Source of the DNA: Leptospira stimsonii | GTDB taxonomy: Bacteria; Spirochaetota; Leptospiria; Leptospirales; Leptospiraceae | Direction of reading: 5' to 3' | Assembly (NCBI RefSeq): GCF_003545885.1 | Contig: NZ_QHCT01000003.1 | Span: 310,001-374,000, forward strand | Length of the DNA stretch: 64,000 nucleotides | Part shown: one piece after another, positions 26,663-36,236 of the stretch | How positions within the stretch are numbered: the first letter of the stretch is position 1 | Layout of the letters: each line of letters opens with the position of its first letter | Notes under the pieces: generated by a model | Told to the model about the DNA's origin: nothing | Database searches by the model: none | The model's input: only the letters and a program-made list of their open reading frames with translations | Position numbers and translations under genes: made by a program

Positions 26663-27382
26663 ATGGTTCACAAAGTATTCAATTTCCTCTTTGACCTGAT
26701 TTATAAAAAGATATCCTACACGTTTGCCGTTGTGGTCTTCGCTCTCAGCGGAGCCTACTTTGGAGCCTTTTACGCATATATTTTCGGTTCTGCTGTGATT
26801 CCCGAGTTTACCGCATCCAATCATAGAGAAGTGTTTCTCGCGTTTGTCTTCAGTACTCTTTTTGCCTCGATCGGTCACAGCATTCAATACGGAATTCTTT
26901 CTCCTTTTTCCGTTCCTGGATTGGAAAGGCAGATTCAAAAAATCAATTCAAACCTTCGTCCGGATGTGACTCTACGGCATAAGAATACCTTGGAATTGGA
27001 ATCCCTTCTCAAATATCTGATCCAACTTCCGAAACACAATATGATCGCCTCTTTCGGTTATGCGATTTTCGTTTTTTCCACGGTTGCGATCACACATCTC
27101 TGGAGCCAAAAGCCGTTCTGGGAATTGGCCTTTGTATTTATCGGTTGGAGTACGGCGGTTTTCGTTTATTGCGGTTTTTCTTATATCATCACCGATTACT
27201 TTACGGGACAAAAAAGAGTTGAGATCAAAGTGATCCTCTCCAAAAAAAATGTCCGTATCAACAAGGAATTCGGAATCGTCAGCTTGAAGGGAAAATTTAT
27301 TTTTCTTCTGACCTTAATCTTACTTTCGCTTACCATCCTTTCCCTGTTCGTTTCTCTGGGGAATGTTTGCGCGCGCGTTTAA
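26663..27382 (+). CDS. Multi-helix membrane sensor, probably truncated by the prophage
   Basis: GAGGAGAATGAACC gives a strong start. The 239 residues hold about six membrane helices in two groups of three, separated by a cytoplasmic loop. Such regions usually precede a signalling domain (cyclase, HAMP or phosphatase) in Leptospira proteins. Here the protein stops right after the sixth helix, with the last residues VCARV encoded by DNA that looks like the phage terminus. I therefore infer that the gene was cut by insertion and its remainder lies past the right end of the prophage, outside the window. Confidence 0.65.
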   Translation: MVHKVFNFLFDLIYKKISYTFAVVVFALSGAYFGAFYAYIFGSAVIPEFTASNHREVFLAFVFSTLFASIGHSIQYGILSPFSVPGLERQIQKINSNLRPDVTLRHKNTLELESLLKYLIQLPKHNMIASFGYAIFVFSTVAITHLWSQKPFWELAFVFIGWSTAVFVYCGFSYIITDYFTGQKRVEIKVILSKKNVRINKEFGIVSLKGKFIFLLTLILLSLTILSLFVSLGNVCARV

Positions 27383-27410
27383 AATTTAAAAAACGCACGC
27401 AAAACGCAAC
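27364..27410. repeat. Putative left terminus with transposase-site-like repeats
   Basis: TTTGCGCGCGCGTTT (27366-27380) and AAACGCACGCAAA (27391-27403) form an imperfect inverted pair about an AT-rich centre; AAAACGCAAC (27401-27410) is a further partial copy. The 5' TG at 27364 would suit a Mu-type end. Location is 16 bases beyond the last phage stop codon. Confidence 0.45.
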
Positions 27411-27425
27411 TGAAATAATTTCGAC

Positions 27426-28145
27426 TTACCCCCATCCTGAATTAATGTCGATTTGATCTATTTCCTCGACGGTCACGGCGGACTGGATTGCAGATTTCAA
27501 ATCTGAAACTTTTTGAAGCAAGAAAGTTTTACGAATTGCGCCGTCACTCAAAACCTGCTTTATCTGTTGCGCTGAGTGGACAATATATTCTTTCACATTG
27601 TTCGAATCGGTGCATTTATAAGGAACGGAGGAATTCAAAGATACCGATCCAACTAAATTCAACTGATCGTCTCTATCTGAACCATAAAAGTGAGGAGACC
27701 CCAATGCTGAAGATGTAAAACCTGAAACTATTTTTGTTTCGCATATCGAATTCACGAGATTACGCATAGAGTCTTTCTTTTTCTCAAGATCAATGATCCA
27801 ACCAGATGAAGTATGAAGTTGATGCGGAACAATCGCCCCGCTTTCATCTCTTAAGGGTTCATCTATAGTTTCAATATCAAGGTTAATCTCTTCGTTCCAA
27901 TCTTGTAGAACTCGTTCGATTCCCGATAGCTTGTTGTAAACAATTTTCAATACGAACTCTTTTACAATTCCACCTTCTGTCTCAGCTTTGAAAATTTCAC
28001 TTACTTGAGGATTATAATTGAGCGAAAACACAATTTCATGCAGATTTGAATTGAAATCCTTCCAAGATTCTTCCCCACTTAGCAATTTAGGATCGCTATT
28101 GATCCACACAACTTCCTTCGTCTCTTTATCGAGAATGTAATTCAT
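27426..28145 (-). CDS. Phage tail-fiber-associated protein, last late gene
   Basis: I start at 28145 (MNYILDKE), where ATG overlaps the stop of the fiber gene (TAATG). The 239-residue protein has a C-terminal region (about 110-235) with KKDSMRNLVNSICETK, a single SGFTSSALGSPHFYGSDRDD and helical repeats, resembling the DUF4376 domain that sits at the end of phage tail fiber or fiber-assembly proteins. It is the final gene before the phage left end, the usual position for host-range genes. Confidence 0.7.
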   Translation of the reverse strand: MNYILDKETKEVVWINSDPKLLSGEESWKDFNSNLHEIVFSLNYNPQVSEIFKAETEGGIVKEFVLKIVYNKLSGIERVLQDWNEEINLDIETIDEPLRDESGAIVPHQLHTSSGWIIDLEKKKDSMRNLVNSICETKIVSGFTSSALGSPHFYGSDRDDQLNLVGSVSLNSSVPYKCTDSNNVKEYIVHSAQQIKQVLSDGAIRKTFLLQKVSDLKSAIQSAVTVEEIDQIDINSGWG

Positions 28146-28996
28146 TATGCTACCCTCACTTTGTATTTCACTGCGATCCATGCAGGTGTTGTTTCATCGC
28201 CCATTCGAGGACTACCATTCGATCCATCATTAGTTGGTAAACCTAAACTTGTTGATACACCAAAAGTTGTCCCATCTGCCATTGCATTTCCTGGAGCCAT
28301 TCTTAGATAGGGGGCAATGAGACCATGAATATGACTATGAGATCGGTCTTGTCCATCGAATCCAACAGAACCGCCATCGTAATTTCCATTTGCGGCCTTT
28401 GCTCTCGATCCATGAGTTCCCGCACCTCTCGCAAAAATTCCTCTGCGATCCGGAACATTGTATGTCGTTGACCCGTCGCCAAACCCGTATTCTACATTCA
28501 CTATCATGTCACCAGTCTGCGAGGAGGTAAGATCTATAATCGAACCAGAAGGTGTCGTAGAAATCTGAAAATCATTTGTGGTAGGATTTCGAACATAGTA
28601 TTTTGTAAGAGCCGTTATCCCGCCTCCGGTAAAAGCGAATTTTACCAACTGTCCCTCTATACATCCGTGAGAGGATAAGTTAATCCTATCAGTCGCAGGA
28701 GTAATGCTCGTTACATTCCTATGAATTAAATTCCAGAGAGTCACGAACGTTGTTCTGGAAATTGCCTGCGAGTTTGCCTCTTTGAATAGAGAACTATTTG
28801 CTTGGTCCAAATTGTCTTCGATGATTCCTCCCAATGGGACTTGAGCGGCGGAAAGGTTTGCGTCTGTCTGATCGTGACGATCTTTCGAGTATTGAGCATT
28901 TTCGTAAATACGGTCAATTTCGTCATCAATAAGATCACCGTCTGCGGGTGTGTTCTTAGTCCAAGTTCGGGTTTTCGACGGATTAAATACGGCCAT
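28145..28996 (-). CDS. Tail fiber with tail-collar domain
   Basis: A 283-residue protein. The N-terminal helical part (1-90) attaches to the baseplate in such proteins. The C-terminal part has the collar pattern: YNVPDRRGIFARGAGTHGS near 185, then DRSHSHIHGL, a His-rich turn like the metal-binding HxH repeats of long tail fibers, and the final beta segment TPAWIAVKYKVRV, typical of phage collar domains. It probably binds the leptospiral surface. It starts directly after the stop of the upstream gene (TGAAATG). Confidence 0.8.
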   Translation of the reverse strand: MAVFNPSKTRTWTKNTPADGDLIDDEIDRIYENAQYSKDRHDQTDANLSAAQVPLGGIIEDNLDQANSSLFKEANSQAISRTTFVTLWNLIHRNVTSITPATDRINLSSHGCIEGQLVKFAFTGGGITALTKYYVRNPTTNDFQISTTPSGSIIDLTSSQTGDMIVNVEYGFGDGSTTYNVPDRRGIFARGAGTHGSRAKAANGNYDGGSVGFDGQDRSHSHIHGLIAPYLRMAPGNAMADGTTFGVSTSLGLPTNDGSNGSPRMGDETTPAWIAVKYKVRVA

Positions 28997-28997
28997 T

Positions 28998-29279
28998 TCA
29001 GTTCTTTAGCTCCTGCTCTAATATTATGAATCGTTCATGTAATTTCATTTGTTGTTCAACTCCAAAATAAGATTTGATTTGTTCTTTGAATTCCTTCAAC
29101 TCGCTGTCTCTATAGAATTCTGATTCAAGTCCTGAACCTGATTTTCTATATCCTTTTTTGCCGCAATACTCCAATAGTCCTTCATGGGAATTGAATGCGG
29201 CAACGGGAAGGAGTTGAATTCTTGCCTTTTCCTTGCCTGCAATTTCTATAACTGTTTCTCTCACAAGAATTTGAATCAT
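28998..29279 (-). CDS. Small tail-region protein, function unknown
   Basis: A 93-residue protein overlapping the preceding baseplate gene by 4 bp (ATGA) and nearly touching the fiber gene, so translationally coupled. It has no signal peptide or membrane helix; the C-terminal half is helical (LKEFKEQIKSYFG). Position suggests a baseplate-fiber linker or chaperone. Confidence 0.65.
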   Translation of the reverse strand: MIQILVRETVIEIAGKEKARIQLLPVAAFNSHEGLLEYCGKKGYRKSGSGLESEFYRDSELKEFKEQIKSYFGVEQQMKLHERFIILEQELKN

Positions 29280-30250
29280 TGGAACTCCTCTTTTATTATG
29301 AAATCATAAACTATAAGATTATCTTTCGGCTTTGAAGGGAAAGTTTTCAAAAAGAGAAGGTCACCATCCTCGTCAAATAAACCGATCTCGTTTATATTTA
29401 TTCCGATGAGTTCGGACTGTTTTATCGTCGCTTTAAAACTTCTTGTCCCATCCGGATTATTTTGAATCTCAACTAACTTTCTAAATATCTCGTTCTGTAA
29501 CCCGGTATCGGATACTTGAGGCATACGAGGCGATCCCGAAACGAATCCGCCAGTGCCGAATGCGATTTCATACGGTTGAATTCCTACGTCGTCCCCCGAG
29601 AGAATCGTAAAACCGTTGAGCGGCCATGTTCCATCTAAGATTGATGATCGAAGAGCAAATCCATAAAGCCTTCCTGATAAAGTAGAAGTCTCAAATCGGT
29701 AGTTTATAATTGAACGAACACCACCAGCTCTAATTTGAGCGATGGCTTTGTTGAACTCTGGAGCTACTACAACGGTATCAATAGAACCGGAAAAAATAAC
29801 TCGAATTGTAGCCGGTCTTTTCGAACTACCCGAAAGCGGATACTCACCGTTGAGTGTCAACGATCCGTCCAGATACATGGGAATTCCGGAATAACATAAC
29901 TCTTGTATTTCGTATAACGTTCCAGTTCCTGCAAGGATCTGCGAACCGATTTCGTTCATCGAATAGATGTCACCTTTAGATTTTTGCTTTTGTCTTGCGA
30001 TGGAAAGAAAGATACGATACCTAAAATCATCCATTCCATTCCGTGGTTGTTTGAGGTTCTTACCAATAAGATCAAGGATCGCTCCATTTTGAATTCTATA
30101 ATCTGTCGTGAATTTAATCGACTCCAATACAGAGCGAACTTCGTTTAACAAATCGAGATCAGCTTTCCACTTCCTTCCGATTTCGGAATCTGGATCACGA
30201 GTAAAGAGAGAGGTAGGATATTTTTGAAGGACTTCTTCGATCGTCTTCAT
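29276..30250 (-). CDS. Baseplate wedge protein (tail protein I-like) fused to fiber-adaptor domain
   Basis: The first 170 residues resemble the tail protein I/DUF2612 class: DYRIQNGAILDLIGKNLKQP and DFRYRIFLSIARQKQKSKGD are characteristic of a wedge protein following baseplate J. The last 110 residues, ending in GININEIGLFDEDGDLLFLK and a beta-rich tail, look like the N-terminal adaptor of tail fibers. The central SGRLYGFALRSSILDGTWPL is unfamiliar. Overlaps gene J by 4 bp. Confidence 0.78.
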   Translation of the reverse strand: MKTIEEVLQKYPTSLFTRDPDSEIGRKWKADLDLLNEVRSVLESIKFTTDYRIQNGAILDLIGKNLKQPRNGMDDFRYRIFLSIARQKQKSKGDIYSMNEIGSQILAGTGTLYEIQELCYSGIPMYLDGSLTLNGEYPLSGSSKRPATIRVIFSGSIDTVVVAPEFNKAIAQIRAGGVRSIINYRFETSTLSGRLYGFALRSSILDGTWPLNGFTILSGDDVGIQPYEIAFGTGGFVSGSPRMPQVSDTGLQNEIFRKLVEIQNNPDGTRSFKATIKQSELIGININEIGLFDEDGDLLFLKTFPSKPKDNLIVYDFIIKEEFQ

Positions 30251-31461
30251 GCAAAATTAACCTGAATATTTGCCGTAACGAGTTTTGCCCTTTGACGACT
30301 GCTAATCGGAAGTTCGTCTAATGTCCCAGGAGAAGAAAGACCAACCTTAACAGCCATAGATTTGATTCCAAGCACCTTGACTGAATTGTATTCTGAAAGA
30401 CCGTTCTGAGAAGCGATCAACTTCCACGCGAAAACGTCTTCGCCTGTTCCATCACCCTTATATGAAGTTGAAATCAGTCCGATCGTATCGACACCGCCAA
30501 TCACTTTGATACAATTCGTTTTTACGATGGATTCGGAACCGGTTTCCCAAAGTGAAAGATCTCTAACGATGTCGATCTTAACAAAAATAGGAACATCCGT
30601 TGGACGATTGAAGTAGTAGGTCCGTGGAACTCCTTTGTTATCTATCAGAGTGGTAGTTTCAGATCCCATCGATTCAATTCCACCTGGCCAATTCTTTAAG
30701 AAGCAATCTCCGATTTCAGTAGGAGTCCCACCCTCGATCACTGCTTCCATAGAGTGAGGATTTCTACCCTCTACGTCCACAAAGTCACCGACGTTTTCGT
30801 AGACTCTTGCAGAGAGAACCGATTCAATATTATTTAGCGCACCTTGAACGTTTGAGGCTGAAGATCCTCCGTTTACTCCTTCTTCAAGAAACCGATTAAG
30901 AAATTCTATACCTGTTTCAATTGACCTTCCACCTCGTGCGGGTTCTGGATTCGTAACTGAGTCGATTCCGATCACGGCTGTGTTGATCGTAGTAATCGAA
31001 TTCGCTTCAACGTTTCCGGAAATACCGTAGTCGATGAGCAAGGCTTGGGCATTGAGAAGGATAGTCCCTCCGGAAATGTTTCCGGACTCGATCGTTATAA
31101 ACTGCAAGCCGTTTCCTGTCTGACAGATCGTTCCTATGTTTACAAAAGAGCCGTTCACTCCTGTGAAAAGAAGACCTACGATTGCGCGCTTTGCCGGTTG
31201 TCTTTCCGATCCTAATGGATTTAGAACTCTATCAAGAGAAACTCCGGTTGCGGTATCTGCGAAGTTCGAATAGAAGACGTCCTCCGCCAATTGATGAATT
31301 TCATCTAACTCATCCGCGAGAATTCGCATTCTTACGCCGTCTTCACTTACGATTGATAAGTCGATGTCAGCCCCAAGATGAGTTCTATACTTTGTTTCTA
31401 AGTCAGAAATGATTTCTTCTCTGGATTTACGAATGAATCCTTGCTCTGTGACTCCAGCCAT
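30247..31461 (-). CDS. Baseplate J-like protein
   Basis: A 404-residue wedge protein of the baseplate J family (Mu gp47/P2 J). Recognisable parts are the N-terminal GFIRKSREEIISDLETKYRT, the segment VSLDRVLNPLGSERQPAKRA, and the ESVLSARVYENVGD block with a glycine-rich EAVIEGGTPTEIGDC. It forms the wedge with gp25-like protein and the tail protein I. Start and stop overlap neighbours by 1 and 4 bp. Confidence 0.87.
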   Translation of the reverse strand: MAGVTEQGFIRKSREEIISDLETKYRTHLGADIDLSIVSEDGVRMRILADELDEIHQLAEDVFYSNFADTATGVSLDRVLNPLGSERQPAKRAIVGLLFTGVNGSFVNIGTICQTGNGLQFITIESGNISGGTILLNAQALLIDYGISGNVEANSITTINTAVIGIDSVTNPEPARGGRSIETGIEFLNRFLEEGVNGGSSASNVQGALNNIESVLSARVYENVGDFVDVEGRNPHSMEAVIEGGTPTEIGDCFLKNWPGGIESMGSETTTLIDNKGVPRTYYFNRPTDVPIFVKIDIVRDLSLWETGSESIVKTNCIKVIGGVDTIGLISTSYKGDGTGEDVFAWKLIASQNGLSEYNSVKVLGIKSMAVKVGLSSPGTLDELPISSRQRAKLVTANIQVNFA

Positions 31462-31805
31462 TACACGACCTCCGTTAGTATTCCAAATTCAGTAATTGCA
31501 GAAAATTGAATTGTTAAAGTTCTTTCACTATCAGGGTTCTCAATTGTCTCAAGACTTTGCAGTGAAATTGTTTCAGGATCTTTCAAAATGACTCGTTTGA
31601 TTTCAAATAGAACTCGCTCTTTTGGAATCTTAGTTGAAAAGATAGTAGTCCAATCAACGCCTGTTAGAGGTTCAAATATAGATTCTCCAAGAGTTAGTCG
31701 AATAGAGTGTTTGATTCGCTGTGAGTAATATTCTAAACCTTCAATGACCACTGGCACTCCATCTACTCGAACGATGTCCCGATTTTCAATTTTCAAACCT
31801 TTCAT
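31461..31805 (-). CDS. Baseplate wedge protein, gp25/GPW-like
   Basis: A 114-residue protein with the gp25-type sequence: YSQRIKHSIRLTLGESIFEP, then TGVDWTTIF and a C-terminal ERTLTIQFSAIT beta segment. In contractile phages this small protein sits between the spike gene and baseplate J, as here, and links the wedge to the sheath. Overlaps the spike gene by 4 bp. Confidence 0.83.
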   Translation of the reverse strand: MKGLKIENRDIVRVDGVPVVIEGLEYYSQRIKHSIRLTLGESIFEPLTGVDWTTIFSTKIPKERVLFEIKRVILKDPETISLQSLETIENPDSERTLTIQFSAITEFGILTEVV

Positions 31806-32488
31806 CCGATCTTTACCTTTCCTGAAAGAATTTGGTCTACTTCTGCTTTTCTCAAATTGAGTTGAGTTATGACGGACGCCGCAAGACCAGCCGGAGAACT
31901 CGGAACGGTATTCGTTGTAAAAGTGGATGCGTTATTTATGAAAACATCGAGAATCATTTTTAGAAGTTCGGCTAACGTTTCACCTAATACCGCCGATTCC
32001 GAAAGATCAATGAGTCCACCTCGAATCTTTATAATATCGTCATCGAGTTGAATCAGAGATTTTCCTTGCTTATGTCCGATCAATAATCCGGAGAAATTGG
32101 ATGTGAGCGCAGGTGCGTCGAGTTCTCCTTTAAATCCGGATTGCACAAAAGCACTTTGAAGATCGAATAACGATTCAGAAGCTACAGATGAAATTCCACG
32201 AACTGCGTTGGACGTATCATGAGTTGAGAAAGAAACCCATACCTTATCCCCGCGCTTGTAGTCCGGCTTTATAAAGAAATCGCCAGCCCAAAGCGTTCCT
32301 ACTCGAATATTAGAAAGGACCGGAAAATCGATTTCCTCTCCCTGGCCGTCTTTCTGTTTTAAAAGTAATTTCACGTTAGCTGTCATTTTGGACGAATTAA
32401 ATGTCTCTATTGTTCCGGGAAGCCCAACTTGAACCTGAGAGAGACTCTTCTTAATTGCTTTCAATATTGCTTCATCAAGTGTAATCAT
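31802..32488 (-). CDS. Baseplate spike/puncturing protein (gpV or Gp138-N type)
   Basis: Residues 15-115 form an OB-fold like the N-terminal domain of Gp138/gpV spike proteins: GLPGTIETFNSSKMTANVKL and YKRGDKVWVSFSTHD. The following part has a beta-strand repeat region (SLIQLDDDIIKIRGGLIDLS), as in membrane-piercing spikes, and ends with a helical tail. It would form the trimeric tip. Overlaps both neighbours by 4 bp. Confidence 0.8.
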   Translation of the reverse strand: MITLDEAILKAIKKSLSQVQVGLPGTIETFNSSKMTANVKLLLKQKDGQGEEIDFPVLSNIRVGTLWAGDFFIKPDYKRGDKVWVSFSTHDTSNAVRGISSVASESLFDLQSAFVQSGFKGELDAPALTSNFSGLLIGHKQGKSLIQLDDDIIKIRGGLIDLSESAVLGETLAELLKMILDVFINNASTFTTNTVPSSPAGLAASVITQLNLRKAEVDQILSGKVKIG

Positions 32489-33303
32489 AATGGCAAAACC
32501 TCTAACTCAGTGTAGTTCGTTGTTTGGAATGTTGAGAAGCGATGTTTTCCTTTTACGATTCGACATTCTCCATCCAAACTACCTCCTTTGACTGCAATGA
32601 CCATGTTCAACTTAAACTTGTGGCGAAATAGGCTCGTAACTTTCCAAGTCTTTTGACTCTTTTCAGGAACTCCGATAAGTCCGGAGGAATTATCTAAGAA
32701 AATTGTGCTCGGTTTTGAAGGGGGATCGAGTGGCGAAATATGGAGAAGTCCGTCTTGCATCCAGTATTGAGAACCCGTTAATTCGCAAAAACTTTTGATA
32801 CACTCTCCTAACGATCTCGTAGCACTAAAATTGATAACCCTGTTTTCTCCTAATACAATCGTTCCCGGTTTTATATTTCCTTGGGTAAGAATATCAAGGA
32901 TTACAGTTTGAGCCGGAAGCCTACTATATGTTTTCATTATATAGAAAGTGTTCCAAGATCCTGCGTTTGCCGAGATCGTGAATTCTAATATTTTGTTCGG
33001 TCCATCTTGTCTAAACTTTGGATAGATCACTTCACCAGAAACGACGAGTCCGTTCTCATCGTTATATCCTGCGCTCAACAAAGCCGTGGGATAAAGAAAA
33101 CTCGCACCTTTCGATTTTGCTCCGACCAACTGAATTGTGTCTTCATTCACATTCAATAGAGAAACCTTAGTCAAATTTAAAGCGGAAAGATCTGATTCGA
33201 ATTCAAGGTTGAATGGAGGATAAGTAAACTCCTTTCCAAGTCCTACCTTCGGAAGAATTTCCAATGAAACAGTTCGGCCAAAGAGCTTTGGATTTCCGAT
33301 CAT
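32485..33303 (-). CDS. Baseplate hub protein (gp27-like)
   Basis: A 272-residue protein in the position of the hub (protein D/gp27) before the spike. Beta-rich; the segment LGECIKSFCELTGSQYWMQDGLLHISP is the hub-type helical insertion followed by a strand. No enzymatic motif. The assignment rests partly on gene order: plug, hub, spike, gp25, J. Confidence 0.75.
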   Translation of the reverse strand: MIGNPKLFGRTVSLEILPKVGLGKEFTYPPFNLEFESDLSALNLTKVSLLNVNEDTIQLVGAKSKGASFLYPTALLSAGYNDENGLVVSGEVIYPKFRQDGPNKILEFTISANAGSWNTFYIMKTYSRLPAQTVILDILTQGNIKPGTIVLGENRVINFSATRSLGECIKSFCELTGSQYWMQDGLLHISPLDPPSKPSTIFLDNSSGLIGVPEKSQKTWKVTSLFRHKFKLNMVIAVKGGSLDGECRIVKGKHRFSTFQTTNYTELEVLPL

Positions 33304-33638
33304 ATTTCCTCCACAATATAAATTTGGACCGTAGAGCCAAAAGTTGTTTTGTTTATCGGGACTTCGATAAATTCGTCTCTATATAAATCTTCCAGGTCTA
33401 AAGGGATTAGTTGAATATGATTTGGAAAACCTTCGACAACGGAACGATTTAGAGGAACACCGTATATGAGTTTTGAAGTGAATAAAGTTTCGCCTTCCGA
33501 GTTTCGAACCAAAACAGAAATGAAGTCACCCACAGAGTTGTAGTTGAATTCAAATTCAAAATCCTTTCCATCGATTTCGTATTCATTTCGAATTGGAAAA
33601 GTATCTGAACTAAAAGGTAAATATTTAAACGTTGGCAT
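33300..33638 (-). CDS. Baseplate plug-like protein
   Basis: A 112-residue, beta-rich protein, with YEIDGKDFEFEFNYNSVGDF and EGFPNHIQLIPLDLED. It resembles the small baseplate plug family (DUF6983) that lies between the LysM/Dit-like protein and the hub in Mu-like elements. Overlaps the hub gene by 4 bp. Confidence 0.68.
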   Translation of the reverse strand: MPTFKYLPFSSDTFPIRNEYEIDGKDFEFEFNYNSVGDFISVLVRNSEGETLFTSKLIYGVPLNRSVVEGFPNHIQLIPLDLEDLYRDEFIEVPINKTTFGSTVQIYIVEEI

Positions 33639-33652
33639 TGATTTATTTAACC

Positions 33653-34297
33653 TTAAAATAAAGATTTAAAAATACCTTTCTTTGCCGGATTTGGATTGTC
33701 AGTCTTCGTAATTTCTTTCACTGGCTTTTTACCTCCAGATTTTACAGCGTTTAAATTTCTCGTTTTGGCTTCCACAATTTGAACAGGGTAAATAGAAAGA
33801 TTTATACTAACGTCATCCCCGGTATCCTTAGATTCAGAAAACGTAATGTCTCCTAAAAGGAGGTTCGGAATTTCATCTATGGATCTGCCTAAGTATCTTT
33901 TATCGGGATCATCGGGAGGCACATACCGAAAAAAAGAAGGAAGCATAGAAAGGATTTTAGTGATGATCCCACCGGTTGTATAGCCGAGCATCGTTAAGAA
34001 AGTTCCGTTCGTTTGCCAACGAATCAGGGTTTCCAATTTGTCATCCACCTTCATCTTTGTAAGAGTGGTGATCGAGAATGAGGATGTGACAAGAGCTGAT
34101 AAAGTAATTCCTCTTTGACCAGGAATCACATGATCCGTAACCGAGGTTTTCCCTTTCTCCTTTTCAATCGGATGCTGTGTTATCTCAGCCGGGTAAGTAT
34201 GTTGTATATCAAAGGAAACATTGAGTTCTACTTCATCGTCACCATCCGTTAAAGCAACCGTATCCCGTCCCGTGATTTTACTTAAGACTCCCATCAA
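33653..34297 (-). CDS. Phage baseplate protein (Dit-like N-terminal)
   Basis: A 214-residue protein just after the tape measure, a place used by distal-tail or LysM-type baseplate proteins. The start VLSKITGRDTVALTDGDDEV and the block THPIEK-like TQHPIEKEKGKTSVTDHV followed by PGQRGITLSALVT resemble the Dit-like phage baseplate N-terminal domain. The tail is Lys-rich. Start choice: MM in tandem; ATG overlaps the tape measure stop by 4 bp. Confidence 0.7.
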   Translation of the reverse strand: MMGVLSKITGRDTVALTDGDDEVELNVSFDIQHTYPAEITQHPIEKEKGKTSVTDHVIPGQRGITLSALVTSSFSITTLTKMKVDDKLETLIRWQTNGTFLTMLGYTTGGIITKILSMLPSFFRYVPPDDPDKRYLGRSIDEIPNLLLGDITFSESKDTGDDVSINLSIYPVQIVEAKTRNLNAVKSGGKKPVKEITKTDNPNPAKKGIFKSLF

Positions 34298-36195
34298 ATA
34301 GCCTCTGGCGAAAGGCCCGAGCCAAGACCGATTTTAATTGCAATCTTTTCCAGTTCTCGTTCTAAATACTTTGCGAATATGTGAGCATTTTCTTGGGGGG
34401 ATTCAGAACCTAATACAACTTTATCGATATTGACGATGATCCCTCCAGATGATTTAGACCTTCCAAGAGAACCTAAATCTTTTACAGCAACTAAGTTGTC
34501 ATCGGGATGCGTGTGGATCACCCGACCAGTCTTCGTTATGATAGCATCATTCACATTCGTCGAATTATCTGCCCTCCCAGGTGTTCCTGCTTTGAAAAAC
34601 CCAGAAGGCAAAAAACCACTGAATGCTTCTCTAATTTTTGGACCTAACTCTTTGAAAAGATTTTCGATTACAGAAGGAAGTGACTTAAACCAATCTATAA
34701 TTTCATCGAAGTAAGCGAAAATGAAGGAAATCGGAAAGAGAGCCATAATGATGAACTTTCCATATTTCTTTGCAAGATTTATCAGATAGTCGAATGCTTG
34801 CCCAAAGAGTTTCTTTAAATCGAAATCTTTAAATGGACCTAAAAATTCGCCTATGATCGATTCTCCTCCATCCATCCAAACAAGAAGATCGTCCACAATT
34901 AATACGATCGAGGCAATAGTGGCGGCGACAGCGGCTCCAATTGCAATGAAAGGAAGCCAAGGTGCAATAGCCGCCCAGCCTGCCGTAGCCATTCCGTAAA
35001 GAGCGGGAATCATTCCTCCCGCGGTAACTGCCGACGCCGCAATCATTTTGGCAGTGATTGCAACGAGAACCCCAGTAAAGACTGCCCCGAAGATAATAAG
35101 GCCACCTTTGACTCGATTGACTGAATTCTCACCGACAGTAAAATATTCTAATATACTAACAAACATTGAAAGGAATGGTTTCATTCCATCCAAAAGGATT
35201 TTTCCAAATATCTCCTTCAAGTCTCCGAGTCTTTGATTGTATGCCTGAAAAATTGCAGAAGACGATTTTAAATGAGAACCATAAGCATCTTGAAGCGAAG
35301 AGTTTTCTTTGAGCGCGTTAGAGATGAGTTTTTCCCGTGCAAGCCGCTTGGACACTTCGGTCATTGCAGAGTTATTGATTTGATTGAATTCTTTTGTATA
35401 AGAAGAGAAAAGCGCACCGTTCTTTTTTAGAAAATCATCGGAACCTGTTTGGATAGATTGGTAGGCTTCATTCATAGAAGTGGACAGGTCATTGCCTGTG
35501 ACCTCCGCAACTTGTTGAAGTCCTGAAAGATTCTTGGAAATGAAATCAACGGACATTCCCGCTTTCATCGCGTCATTCGCGACTTGCGAAAGACTCCCTT
35601 CTGAAGCCAGACCTTTTGAATTCTGAATTGTTTGTGTGATCGCAGATTGTAGCTTTGGATATTGCGTGCCAGAAAGAGTCTGAAGGATTCCATTCTGTTT
35701 TTCTAATGCAGTGGCCGCTTCAATGGAGGCCGTCGCGAAAGAACCAACGGCGAAGGCGATTCCAATCGCCGCCACTTGCTTAAGCATTCCCGAAAGTGAG
35801 TTTGCGCTATTTGCGGTATCAGACATTTCCTGATTTAGCTTTTCAAGTTCTTTATCTGTAAGACCGGCGGCTTTCGCGGTAGCCTCTAACTCAGACTCAA
35901 GTTTAAGTTCTCCACGCGCTTTTGAAATAAGCCTTTCCATGTTCGATTCCGTAGTTTTGAACTTTTTCGCAAGTTCGGAAATTGCGGGATCTGCTTTTCC
36001 GGCAAGGCTATCTCCAATCGATTCGCCGAATTCTTTAAAGGAGGCGGCCTGCGCATCCGTGAATAGATCGAGAGAACCTCCAAGATCAGAGAACTGCTTT
36101 TTTACTGCGTTCAATTCTTCCTTAACTTGCTTAAGGGCGTCAGTTGTATCACCTTTGTTTGTTTTAAGAGCGATGTTGAGTTGTCTGACTGGCAT
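34294..36195 (-). CDS. Tape measure protein
   Basis: A 633-residue tail length protein. It begins with a long coiled coil (about 1-140, TDALKQVKEELNAVKKQFSD), then a region of alpha-helical repeats, and a hydrophobic stretch (about 370-450) rich in Ala, Ile and Val that includes several potential membrane helices, as usual for tape measures. The size predicts a short tail. A C-terminal linker has HTHPDDNLVAVKDLG, a motif often seen near the end of Mu-like tape measures. Confidence 0.87.
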   Translation of the reverse strand: MPVRQLNIALKTNKGDTTDALKQVKEELNAVKKQFSDLGGSLDLFTDAQAASFKEFGESIGDSLAGKADPAISELAKKFKTTESNMERLISKARGELKLESELEATAKAAGLTDKELEKLNQEMSDTANSANSLSGMLKQVAAIGIAFAVGSFATASIEAATALEKQNGILQTLSGTQYPKLQSAITQTIQNSKGLASEGSLSQVANDAMKAGMSVDFISKNLSGLQQVAEVTGNDLSTSMNEAYQSIQTGSDDFLKKNGALFSSYTKEFNQINNSAMTEVSKRLAREKLISNALKENSSLQDAYGSHLKSSSAIFQAYNQRLGDLKEIFGKILLDGMKPFLSMFVSILEYFTVGENSVNRVKGGLIIFGAVFTGVLVAITAKMIAASAVTAGGMIPALYGMATAGWAAIAPWLPFIAIGAAVAATIASIVLIVDDLLVWMDGGESIIGEFLGPFKDFDLKKLFGQAFDYLINLAKKYGKFIIMALFPISFIFAYFDEIIDWFKSLPSVIENLFKELGPKIREAFSGFLPSGFFKAGTPGRADNSTNVNDAIITKTGRVIHTHPDDNLVAVKDLGSLGRSKSSGGIIVNIDKVVLGSESPQENAHIFAKYLERELEKIAIKIGLGSGLSPEAI

Positions 36196-36236
36196 TTGGT
36201 TCTCTCTTTGCGGTTCCTTTATTTAAACGACTTTGG

